A stretch of 60,929 bases of DNA. It comes from Acidobacteriota bacterium (GTDB taxonomy: Bacteria > Acidobacteriota > Vicinamibacteria > Vicinamibacterales > UBA2999). The position numbers were made by a program, and so were the translations under genes. The notes beneath the pieces are model-generated. The model did not search any database. It was not told the origin of the DNA and saw only the letters and a program-made list of their open reading frames with translations. Where the stretch lies: contig JACPTI010000031.1 of assembly GCA_016192845.1 (NCBI GenBank), positions 1-60,929 on the forward strand. The letters run 5' to 3'. Positions 22,081 through 29,070 of this stretch are shown piece by piece (the first letter of the stretch is position 1; each line of letters starts with the position of its first letter).

Positions 22081-24279
22081 ATGCAGGCGCTTCTCGTTGC
22101 GGTGCTGCTGCAGCTGGGGGCGCCCGCACAGCTCCGCACCGTGTCCGGCACGGTTACCGACGCCCAGGGCAGCACCGTTCCGAATGCCATTGTCCAGCTC
22201 GAAGTTGGCGGGGCCGTCGTCGCTGAGGCGCAGACGAGCACCGACGGACGATTCGCCTTCATCACCGCGAGCACGGATCCGATTCGCCTGATTGTGACCG
22301 CGACGGGATTCGGTCAGAACATCGCGACAATCCCTGCCGGCGCCGGGCAGGATGTCACGATCGCGCTGCAGCCGGCGCCGTTCTTCGAGGCGGTTCAGGT
22401 GACGTCGACGCGCAGCGATGTCGCGCGCGCCGACCCCACCGTGACGGCTGCCGTCTTTCCCTCGTCTGAGCTGCTGACGAGCGCGCCGCTTTCCGTAGAC
22501 GATGCGCTCAAGATGGTCCCGGGTTTCACGCTCTTTCCCTCGTCGCGGGTGGCCAACCCGACGTCGCAGACAATGATGCTGCGCGGCCTGGGCGGATCGG
22601 GCGTGAATCGCTCGCTCGTGCTTGCCGATGGCGTGCCGCTCAACGACGCGTTCGGCGGCTGGATCTACTGGGGCAAGGTGCCGCACGCGGCGATCGATCG
22701 CATCGAGGTCGTGCGCGGCGGCGGGAGCGACCTCTACGGCGCCGATGCCGTGGGCGGCGTCGTGCAGATTCTCACGGTCGACCCATCCCGGTCGATGGCG
22801 CGAGTGCTCGTCGAGGCGGGCAACCTCGAGACCGGACGCGTGTCGATGTTCGGCGGGCTGCGCTTGGGCCCGTGGATGATCGTCGGGGCCGGTCAGTGGT
22901 TCACGACCGAAGGCTACATTCCCGTCGCCGCAGACGAGCGTGGCGCGATCGAGCGGCCGGCCGGATCGAAGCACCGGTCCGCCCTCGCCTCGGTGACCTA
23001 CCTGGGCGCTACCGGCTGGAGGATTGGGGCGCGGGGCAATCTCTACTCGGAAGATCGGACGAACGGCACAGTGGTGCAGGTGAACGACACCGACTCGCGG
23101 CAGGCCTCCGGCGAGGTGGCCGGCGCCGTCGCGGGCGGCTATTTGTCCGCGCACGTCTTCGGTGGGACGCAGGGCTACGATCAGACGTTTTCGGCCGCTT
23201 CGGCCGAGCCGCCGCGCGCCACCGAAGATCTGAACCTGATCCAGCGTGTGCCCACACGTCTCACCGGCGGATCCGTGCAGTGGACGCGGCAGTGGAATCA
23301 GTCGACGCTGCTCGTCGGTGGCGAGGCGCGCTCGGTCGAGGGCGACACGCTCGAAACCCGATTCCGCCAGGGCCTGGTGCTCGGCATGTCGGAGCCCGGG
23401 GGCTCCCAGCGCGTCGGTTCCGCGTTTGCTCGGGTGATGCTGGCACCCACCGATCGGCTCACCCTCGTGACCGGCGCGCACATCGACGCGTGGCGATCGG
23501 CCTCATCGCAGACATCGTTCTCGCAAACCGTCGGCGCTTTCAGTCCGCGCCTGTCCTTTGCGTACCGCCTCGGGGCGAGCGGCGTCGCGCTGCGTGGATC
23601 GGTGGCGGGCGGCTTCCGCGCCCCGACGCTCAACGAGCTGTACCGCAGCTTTCAGATCGGCAACGACGTCACGCTTCCAAACGAGGCGCTCACGCCGGAG
23701 CGGCTCAGAACCGGCGACGTCGGGGTCATGGTCAGCCGCGGACGGGCGTCTGCGCGGGCGACCGCCTTCTGGAGCGTCCTCAACGACACGATCACGAACG
23801 TCACCCTCTCGACGTCGCCGTCGCTCAACGTCCGCCAGCGGCAGAACGCGGACAAGATGCGCGCCTCCGGCGTCGAGCTCGAAGCCGACGTGCGCCTGCC
23901 GGCCGCCCTCTCGGTGGCGCTGACCAGCTCGATCATCGACTCACGCTTCGCCGGAAGCAGCCGCCTGCGCGACTTTCGTGTTCCGCAGGTCTCCGGCTAC
24001 AGCGTGGGGATCAACGTGCGCTACGACCATCCTGTCTGGACCGCCTCCACCCAGGTCCGTGTCACGGGCCCGCAGTACGAGGACGATGTCAACACGCGGC
24101 GCCTGAGGCGCGCGACGGTTGTCGATGCGTTCGGCGGTCGCACACTCGCGCGCCGCGTGATGCTGTTCGCCGCGGTCGAGAACATGTTCGATGCGGAGTA
24201 CGAGATCGGGCGCATTCCGATGCGGACGCTCGGCCTGCCGCGCGCGGTGAGGACCGGCTTCCAGGTGGTGTTTCCGTAG
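22081..24279 (+). CDS. TonB-dependent receptor with carboxypeptidase-regulatory-like domain (compact type)
   Basis: A 732-aa receptor. A short signal peptide (LLVAVLLQLGAPAQL) is followed by a CarboxypepD_reg-like domain (VSGTVTDAQGSTVPNAIVQL ... DGRFAFIT). The plug domain then runs with SVDDALKMVPGFTL, NRSLVLADGVPLNDAFGGWI, IDRIEVVRGGGSDLYGADAV and GGVVQILT. The 22-strand-type barrel ends with VRTGFQVVFP; the FRAPTLNELYRSFQIGN segment is the classical TonB-receptor barrel motif. It is shorter and more classical than the about 1000-aa receptors elsewhere in the window and is the last gene of the five-gene operon. The substrate is unknown; the operon context with an OprO/P porin suggests a phosphate-containing or anionic ligand. 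The stop codon TAG abuts a class 2 REP. Confidence 0.9.
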   Translation: MQALLVAVLLQLGAPAQLRTVSGTVTDAQGSTVPNAIVQLEVGGAVVAEAQTSTDGRFAFITASTDPIRLIVTATGFGQNIATIPAGAGQDVTIALQPAPFFEAVQVTSTRSDVARADPTVTAAVFPSSELLTSAPLSVDDALKMVPGFTLFPSSRVANPTSQTMMLRGLGGSGVNRSLVLADGVPLNDAFGGWIYWGKVPHAAIDRIEVVRGGGSDLYGADAVGGVVQILTVDPSRSMARVLVEAGNLETGRVSMFGGLRLGPWMIVGAGQWFTTEGYIPVAADERGAIERPAGSKHRSALASVTYLGATGWRIGARGNLYSEDRTNGTVVQVNDTDSRQASGEVAGAVAGGYLSAHVFGGTQGYDQTFSAASAEPPRATEDLNLIQRVPTRLTGGSVQWTRQWNQSTLLVGGEARSVEGDTLETRFRQGLVLGMSEPGGSQRVGSAFARVMLAPTDRLTLVTGAHIDAWRSASSQTSFSQTVGAFSPRLSFAYRLGASGVALRGSVAGGFRAPTLNELYRSFQIGNDVTLPNEALTPERLRTGDVGVMVSRGRASARATAFWSVLNDTITNVTLSTSPSLNVRQRQNADKMRASGVELEADVRLPAALSVALTSSIIDSRFAGSSRLRDFRVPQVSGYSVGINVRYDHPVWTASTQVRVTGPQYEDDVNTRRLRRATVVDAFGGRTLARRVMLFAAVENMFDAEYEIGRIPMRTLGLPRAVRTGFQVVFP

Positions 24280-24322
24280 AGCCGGACCAGCGGAGGTCCG
24301 GCTAAAGCCGGACACTACGTAC
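24276..24322. repeat. REP-like palindrome doublet (class 2) supplying both convergent stop codons
   Basis: GCCGGACC (24281-24288) pairs with GGTCCGGC (24295-24302), and GTCCGGC (24296-24302) alternatively pairs with GCCGGAC (24307-24313) around a TAAA loop. GACACTACGTA follows. The TAG of the TonB receptor (24277-24279) lies at the left edge, and the TAG of the opposite-strand kinase-like gene (24302-24304) lies in the loop. Other copies are at 46626-46680 and 49309-49334. No T-tract is present, so it is not a standard terminator. Confidence 0.8.
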
Positions 24323-24889
24323 GCCCGGAGGAAGCCGGCGGATGCGGCCGCGCCGCTCCAGCGACGTCAGATACTCCATCGATCGCTTCCGGAGCTGCGC
24401 GGGATCCATCGAATCACCGCTGGCCGCGAGCGCGCTCAGGAAACTATCGGTGAGTCCGCCTTTCGCCGCGTTCCCGTGCCGGCTCTTGTCGGTGGCGTGA
24501 TAGCAGATGTCGGCCTTCGGCACGAACCGGAAGAGCTCGACGAGCCACCGCCGTGGAAGCCCTGCGGCCATCCCCAGCGCCTTGATGGTCTCGACGTAAG
24601 GCACCGCGACAACCCACTGGCCGGCTTCGATCGCCGGCCGAATCTGCCACCGTATGCGAAACGCCAGATCGGCGGCATAAAGCAGCGCCAACGTACGCGC
24701 AGAGGGGCCAGACACCCCCGGTTCGGCCGCCGCCAGCTCCGTGAAGATCCCGGATGAGTTCCACGAGCTGATTCCCCCGTCACCGTTCCGGCTGCGGAGC
24801 ACACGTGCCAGGTGTCGCGCCGCTGCGGCCACAGCCGGGCCGCCGCCGTCGACGGCAATCAACTGTCCGCGTGGAGTGCGTCGCGCCAT
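24302..24889 (-). CDS. Thymidylate-kinase-like protein with degenerate P-loop
   Basis: A 195-aa protein resembling the P-loop kinase encoded just upstream. LIAVDGGGPAVAAAARHLAR occupies the Walker A position, but the GxxGxGKS/T motif is lost (GGGPAVAAAA, no Lys), so ordinary ATP binding is doubtful. ALLYAADLAFRIRWQIRPAI and GQWVVAVPYVETIKALGMAA correspond to the 'LL.AAD...R....I..AL..G..V..DRY' region of thymidylate kinases; the DRY motif is replaced by PYV. RFVPKADICYHATDKSRHG matches the strand before the lid. It starts 13 nt after the stop of the intact kinase-like gene, so the two may form a heteromer with one catalytic and one non-catalytic subunit. The last residues VRSVRL and the stop codon come from the REP. 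Confidence 0.72.
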   Translation of the reverse strand: MARRTPRGQLIAVDGGGPAVAAAARHLARVLRSRNGDGGISSWNSSGIFTELAAAEPGVSGPSARTLALLYAADLAFRIRWQIRPAIEAGQWVVAVPYVETIKALGMAAGLPRRWLVELFRFVPKADICYHATDKSRHGNAAKGGLTDSFLSALAASGDSMDPAQLRKRSMEYLTSLERRGRIRRLPPGVRSVRL

Positions 24890-24902
24890 CCCCGTTGCTC
24901 CC

Positions 24903-25673
24903 TCAGCGGGCAGCCGGTGGCCGGTAACCGGCAGCCGTCTGCCGCGCCAGCCAGTCGGCCACGGGCTCGAGATTCCAGTCGGGCCACGATCGCCGCTCGA
25001 GTCGCTGAAAATGTTCGCGAATCTCGCGATGCTGCTCGGCGATCGACCGCTCCGCGTCGATCGTAATGAACCTGAACGCCAGCGCGAGCGATTCGTACTC
25101 GCGGATCACCCGGGCAATGAACTGCCGGTAGCTGGCGAGCGGGTCGTCGAGGTCGGTAATGTCCTGACCCGCCTCGTAGTACTTGGGCTGCCGCGTCGCG
25201 CTGATCCGCATGCCGGACGTGTCGGGCGAGACGGAGAAATAGAAGACCTGATCGGGCCAGAGAATCGGCTCATAGACCCGCAGCAGCCAGTCGAACGGCA
25301 GGCCCCTCGCCGCATCGCGCGCGAGGCCGGTGAAGAGGTACCGATCGGCGATGACGGTCGTGCCTTGCCACAGGGCCGGCAGCACCTCGGTCTCGACACG
25401 GTGGCGGAAGTCGGCGGCGTGCAGGAGGCAGAACTCCTCCGGGCTCAGCGCGCGAATCTGCTTGCGCACCTTCACCAGCGGCTTGACGAGCGGCGAGGAG
25501 TTCCATTTCGTGGTCGCGACGGGCAGCCCCTCGCTCTTCAACCACGTCTTGAACAGCTTGCGCTGCGTGCTCTTGCCGGATCCGTCGGGGCCCTCGAACG
25601 CGACGAGCAACCCTCGCGTTTCGTCACGCCGCTTCAGCAGTTCGCGCCAGCGTTGAAGCCCTCGCTCGCCCAT
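24903..25673 (-). CDS. Thymidylate-kinase-like P-loop kinase
   Basis: A 256-aa protein from the ATG at 25673. After an N-terminal helix comes LLVAFEGPDGSGKSTQRKLF, a perfect Walker A (GPDGSGKST). The motifs LSPEEFCLLHAADFRHRVET, LWQGTTVIADRYLFTGLARD (DR[Y/H] motif) and ILWPDQVFYFSVSPDTSGMR follow; this is the thymidylate kinase layout. It is longer than true Tmk (about 210 aa), has extra N- and C-terminal segments, and the lid region (RISATRQPKYYEAGQDITDL) differs from housekeeping Tmk, so the substrate may be another nucleotide or a phosphorylated small molecule. It lies between a phosphoesterase (8 nt upstream) and its degenerate paralogue (13 nt downstream). The C-terminus WLARQTAAGYRPPAAR is encoded by low-complexity GGC/GGT repeats. 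Confidence 0.85.
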   Translation of the reverse strand: MGERGLQRWRELLKRRDETRGLLVAFEGPDGSGKSTQRKLFKTWLKSEGLPVATTKWNSSPLVKPLVKVRKQIRALSPEEFCLLHAADFRHRVETEVLPALWQGTTVIADRYLFTGLARDAARGLPFDWLLRVYEPILWPDQVFYFSVSPDTSGMRISATRQPKYYEAGQDITDLDDPLASYRQFIARVIREYESLALAFRFITIDAERSIAEQHREIREHFQRLERRSWPDWNLEPVADWLARQTAAGYRPPAAR

Positions 25674-25681
25674 GACGCGCC

Positions 25682-26581
25682 TCAATGACACGTCCCGCTG
25701 CCCCGATCCGAGAAGGCCTGAGCCGCTACCGGCACGAACTGCCACTCGTAGCCGTCGGCACGGAGCGTCAGCCTGAGCACCCCCCACGCGGAGTTGTCGC
25801 GGACTTCGCTGTTCGGACGAATGACGGCAAAGGGGGTCAGCGGCGCGCCCCCGGTGCCGGCGGTGAACTGGCGGATGCCGCGGGCCGCATCCAGGCGGCC
25901 GTCGGGGTCCTGCGGCGCGAAGCGCTCGTAGCTGTGATTGTGCGCGTTCACGATCACGTCGACTCCCGACGCATACATCACCGTCCAGGCGGCCTGCATG
26001 TGGGTGTTCCCGCCGTTGGACCCGGAGCCGAAGACCGGCGTGTGAAAGTACGCCAGCGTGCAGCGCGTCGGATTGGCGGCGAGCTCGCGGCGCAGCCATT
26101 CGAGCTGCGGCGACCCGGGAAACGCGGAGATTTCACTGTTCAGCGCGATTATGTGCCACGAGCCGAGGCGAAAGCCGTAATACCCGTCAGGCGGTCCGGC
26201 GCTGGCGCCGAAATACGCGAAATAGCCGGCCGCGCCGGGCGTCTCGTATTCGTGATTGCCGGGCGTCGGCCGCGTCCGGGCTTTGTGCCGGCCCCATGAC
26301 GGGTCGTAGCACTCGGCAAAATCGCGGAACGAGCCGGACGGATACGCGTTGTCGCCGAGTGTGAACACGGTGCCGCCGATTCGATCGAGCAGCGCCGCCG
26401 TCATGTCCGCACCCGGCAAACCACACCATCCGATGTCGCCCGCACCGACGAAGGTCTCGACCAGCCCGGGCATCGGCGGCAGCACGGAAGCGTCGGGGCC
26501 CGTCGGCCCCGACGGCCCGTCACTGCCGCGGCAGGCGGAAGCGACAACCAGAAACGCGCCCACAGAGACCCGCCGCGCCAT
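25682..26581 (-). CDS. Metallophosphoesterase (purple-acid-phosphatase-like) lipoprotein
   Basis: A 299-aa protein. The signal sequence VGAFLVVASACRGSDGPSGP contains a lipobox-like VASAC, so it is probably a lipoprotein facing the periplasm. Metallophosphatase motifs in order: FVGAGDIGWCG (D..), GTVFTLGDNAYPSG (GDN), TRPTPGNHEYETPG (GNHE), CTLAYFHTPVFGSGSNGG (H) and VNAHNHSYERFAP (usually GHxH; here AHNH). All metal ligands appear present, so activity as a phosphomonoesterase or phosphodiesterase is likely. It is the first gene of a minus-strand trio with two thymidylate-kinase-like genes, convergent to the STAS-DUF4956/CotH operon. The ATG at 26581 lies just downstream of a REP palindrome. 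Confidence 0.88.
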   Translation of the reverse strand: MARRVSVGAFLVVASACRGSDGPSGPTGPDASVLPPMPGLVETFVGAGDIGWCGLPGADMTAALLDRIGGTVFTLGDNAYPSGSFRDFAECYDPSWGRHKARTRPTPGNHEYETPGAAGYFAYFGASAGPPDGYYGFRLGSWHIIALNSEISAFPGSPQLEWLRRELAANPTRCTLAYFHTPVFGSGSNGGNTHMQAAWTVMYASGVDVIVNAHNHSYERFAPQDPDGRLDAARGIRQFTAGTGGAPLTPFAVIRPNSEVRDNSAWGVLRLTLRADGYEWQFVPVAAQAFSDRGSGTCH

Positions 26582-26592
26582 CGTGCCTTTCA

Positions 26593-26627
26593 CCCCATCG
26601 CGCAAGTATGCGCGATGGGGACCCCGG
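26593..26627. repeat. REP-like palindrome (class 1)
   Basis: A perfect 12-bp stem: CCCCATCGCGCA (26593-26604) with TGCGCGATGGGG (26609-26620) around a 4-nt loop, followed by the family's flanking ACCCCGG. It lies 12 nt upstream of the phosphoesterase start codon and 33 nt before the end of the next gene, between two minus-strand genes. Confidence 0.85.
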
Positions 26628-26659
26628 CCTGCGCGCCGCGCGGCGACGCTAGAGAGCAC

Positions 26660-28879
26660 TCACCGGGCGAGCGGGTTGGGCCGAACCTGGAAGTGCACGG
26701 CCTTGCTCGTCATCCCCTTGCCGCCTTCGTAGTGCCACGGGTTGTAGCTGCCGTAGTTGGCCCAGAGCCCGCGCCCCTTCCAGCCGCCCTTCGGGTCGTC
26801 GATGCGTCCTTCGACGCCGCGATGGTAGAACCCCATCGGATACGGGACGCGGAGCACGACGAACTTCCCGTTGACGAGCGCGAGCAGCGCGTCCGAGTAC
26901 GAGCCGGTCGCAATCGGGACGTTCCGCCCGAGGCCGAGCGTGTCGAACTGGTCGACCCAGTTGTAGTAGAGCATGTCGGCGTTCGACTCGTCTGCGACGC
27001 CCTTGAAGTTCGGACCGGGCGTCACGTACAGCGTCCACCCTTCGGGGCAGTGCTGGCCCGTCGCCGTCGGGCCGTTCACCACCTTGCACTTGCGGCGATC
27101 GAAGCTCGCCAGGTGGCTGCTGCCCGCCAGCGCGGTCCAGACGACCCCGTTGCGATCGATGTCGATGCCGCGCGGCAGGTACCCGCTGACGCGCGAGCGG
27201 GGGTTGTTGAACGGCGGCTCGTAGACCTCGGACAGCGCGGTCGCCGGCGGATTCGGACCCGGCACGACCCGGATGATCGCGCCCGGCACGCCCGGCGCCG
27301 CCGTCCAGATCGAGCCGTCGACCGGGCTCGGGATCACGCCGTAGCTCCCGCCCTGGATCCGCTTGTCCTTGCTCGGATCGATCGGATCGTTCGGCTCGAC
27401 GTACGCGTCGCGCCGGCCGTTGCCGTTGGTGTCGATCACGTACGGCGTCCAACCCTGGGCGCGCTGCGCGTCGCCGGTCTCATCGAACAGCTTCGTGTTG
27501 AACCAGCCGAGCACCTGCCGGCCGGCGCTGTTGCCGCTGCTGAACCAGAGCGTGTGGTTCGGATCCTCGCTGAACTGCAGGTGATGCGTCGGGAAACACG
27601 TGTCGATGAGCCTGAACTGCCTGGTCTTCGGGTCGTACACCGAGAGATGACGGCTCGCCTCGTCGAGCGGGAACTGCTGCGCCGACGGATGGCTCGACCC
27701 GGCCTTGCACCACGCCGGATTGGCGTTCGCCCGGATCGCGTGGGTGAGCCACACGCGCCCCGTGTGGTCCATCATCGGGTTGTGCAGGCTCGGACGGCTC
27801 GACCAGATGATCTCCTCACCCCAGTACGGCGACGGCTGCACCACCTTCTGCGGTGTGGTAAACGGCGTGTCCGGATCGCGCACCGGCACCGTGACGCCGG
27901 TGGCCGTGTGCCGCACCGGATCGAGGATGTTCATCTCGGGCGCGCTGAAGCGGGAGATGCTGTAGACGAGGCCGTTCGGGTTGAGCGTCGGGTTGCGCTT
28001 GTCGGTCGAGATCGTGTCGTGCACGAACCCGCGGTCCGTGTTCCAGTCCCACATGCTGATCACGATGTTGCGCTCGACGCCCTGCGGCCGCGGCGGCGCC
28101 TGCGGCACCTCGCCGGCGGCGATGCGGTCGGTCCAGTCGGCGTACATCGCCAGCGCGCGCGTGCGGCCCATCCGCCCGACCGTGGCGTACATGCCGGAGC
28201 CGATCTGCCCGGACTGCAGCCGCCGCTCCCAGGCGGCCGTGGAGGAATCGAACACGCCGAGGCTCTTCGGGAACTCGCGCGTCGCCTTGCTGCCGATCTG
28301 ATGGCAGGCGCCGCAGCGCATTTCCGCCAGCCAGTCGGCCTGGCTGCGCATCCCCGGGGCGATGCCGTTGCCCTTGTCGCCGGTGCCGGGGAACTCGTGC
28401 TTGGCGGGCGGCTGCGCGAGCGAGTACCAGTAGCTCGACGGGTAATATTCCGCGGCCGCACGCGCGTTTGGCGCCGCCACGGCCGTGAGATTCAGCTGCC
28501 TCCCGGATCGCGCCTGGACCTTCGGTGAATCGACGAGTCCGTACCCGCGCACCCACACGTCGTAGTTCGCATTCGGCAGGTCGGGCACGACGTAGCGGCC
28601 GCGGTCGTCGGTGACGACGACCCGCACGAACTTCGTCGGGAGGTCGCGGGTCTCCGCGATCACCCAGACGCCCGCCTCGGGACCGCGCGCGCCGGTGACG
28701 ACCCCTCCGATGTCATCGCTGTCGATCGGGACGGTGCCGCCGTTCACCTGCGAGGCGCCCGTCGCCACCAGCGATGTCATGACAAATACGACGAGGCCTA
28801 CGCCAAGCGGCCCAAAGGATGGCAGCCGGGGCCCCCGCCGCGCGTGTTGTGCGCGGTGGGGTGGTAGTCGCTTCCGCAT
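26660..28879 (-). CDS. Exported beta-propeller protein with carboxypeptidase-regulatory domain and one c-type heme motif
   Basis: A 739-aa protein from the ATG at 28879, preceded by AGGAGG at good spacing. The first 20 residues (MRKRLPPHRAQHARRG onward) are encoded by a REP palindrome, followed by a signal core (GVGLVVFVMTSLVATGAS). Residues about 55-125 form a CarboxypepD_reg-like domain (GVVTGARGPEAGVWVIAETR ... GRYVVPDLPNANYDVWVRGY). Next a heme-binding CxxCH (AEMRCGACHQIGSKATREF), with conserved context of a cytochrome c domain. The C-terminal 450 residues look like a virginiamycin B lyase-like propeller (LQFSEDPNHTLWFSSGN, GVIPSPVDGSIWTAAPG, RGIDIDRNGVVWTALAGSS). Such proteins are abundant in Vicinamibacteria; function is unknown, but an electron-transfer-linked periplasmic enzyme is plausible. 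Confidence 0.85.
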   Translation of the reverse strand: MRKRLPPHRAQHARRGPRLPSFGPLGVGLVVFVMTSLVATGASQVNGGTVPIDSDDIGGVVTGARGPEAGVWVIAETRDLPTKFVRVVVTDDRGRYVVPDLPNANYDVWVRGYGLVDSPKVQARSGRQLNLTAVAAPNARAAAEYYPSSYWYSLAQPPAKHEFPGTGDKGNGIAPGMRSQADWLAEMRCGACHQIGSKATREFPKSLGVFDSSTAAWERRLQSGQIGSGMYATVGRMGRTRALAMYADWTDRIAAGEVPQAPPRPQGVERNIVISMWDWNTDRGFVHDTISTDKRNPTLNPNGLVYSISRFSAPEMNILDPVRHTATGVTVPVRDPDTPFTTPQKVVQPSPYWGEEIIWSSRPSLHNPMMDHTGRVWLTHAIRANANPAWCKAGSSHPSAQQFPLDEASRHLSVYDPKTRQFRLIDTCFPTHHLQFSEDPNHTLWFSSGNSAGRQVLGWFNTKLFDETGDAQRAQGWTPYVIDTNGNGRRDAYVEPNDPIDPSKDKRIQGGSYGVIPSPVDGSIWTAAPGVPGAIIRVVPGPNPPATALSEVYEPPFNNPRSRVSGYLPRGIDIDRNGVVWTALAGSSHLASFDRRKCKVVNGPTATGQHCPEGWTLYVTPGPNFKGVADESNADMLYYNWVDQFDTLGLGRNVPIATGSYSDALLALVNGKFVVLRVPYPMGFYHRGVEGRIDDPKGGWKGRGLWANYGSYNPWHYEGGKGMTSKAVHFQVRPNPLAR
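28833..28861. repeat. REP-like palindrome (class 1) inside a coding N-terminus
   Basis: CCCCGCCGCGC (28833-28843) pairs with GCGCGGTGGGG (28851-28861), with one G-T wobble. It belongs to the CCCCA/TGGGG family and encodes part of the basic N-terminal region of the 26660-28879 gene product. If the true start were further inside the gene it would instead be a leader element. Confidence 0.7.
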
Positions 28880-28948
28880 ACGCTCTGACCTCCTGCAGTC
28901 AGCGGCGACGATACACCCGCAGAACGCGACGGTCAATCGGCCAGCGGG

Positions 28949-29070
28949 TAGTCGGCCAGCTGGTAGTCGGTAGTCGGTAGCCGGTAGCCAAAGCGCCAAC
29001 TACCAACTACCAACCACCAACTACCAACCACGAACGGACTACCGGCTACCGGCTACCACCTACCAGCTAG
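28949..29070. repeat. Degenerate heptamer array folded as long hairpin (TAGYYGG type), array H1
   Basis: The left arm consists of TAGTCGG/TAGCCGG heptamers. After a short spacer (AAAGCG) the right arm is CCAACTA/CCGGCTA heptamers, the reverse complement. The array ends in CTAG at 29067-29070, where CTA is the complement of the TAG stop codon of the MBL hydrolase gene, so the first heptamer of the right arm contains the stop. Degenerate copies vary at the two pyrimidine positions. Related arrays: 33435, 36623 and 39967. Confidence 0.8.
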
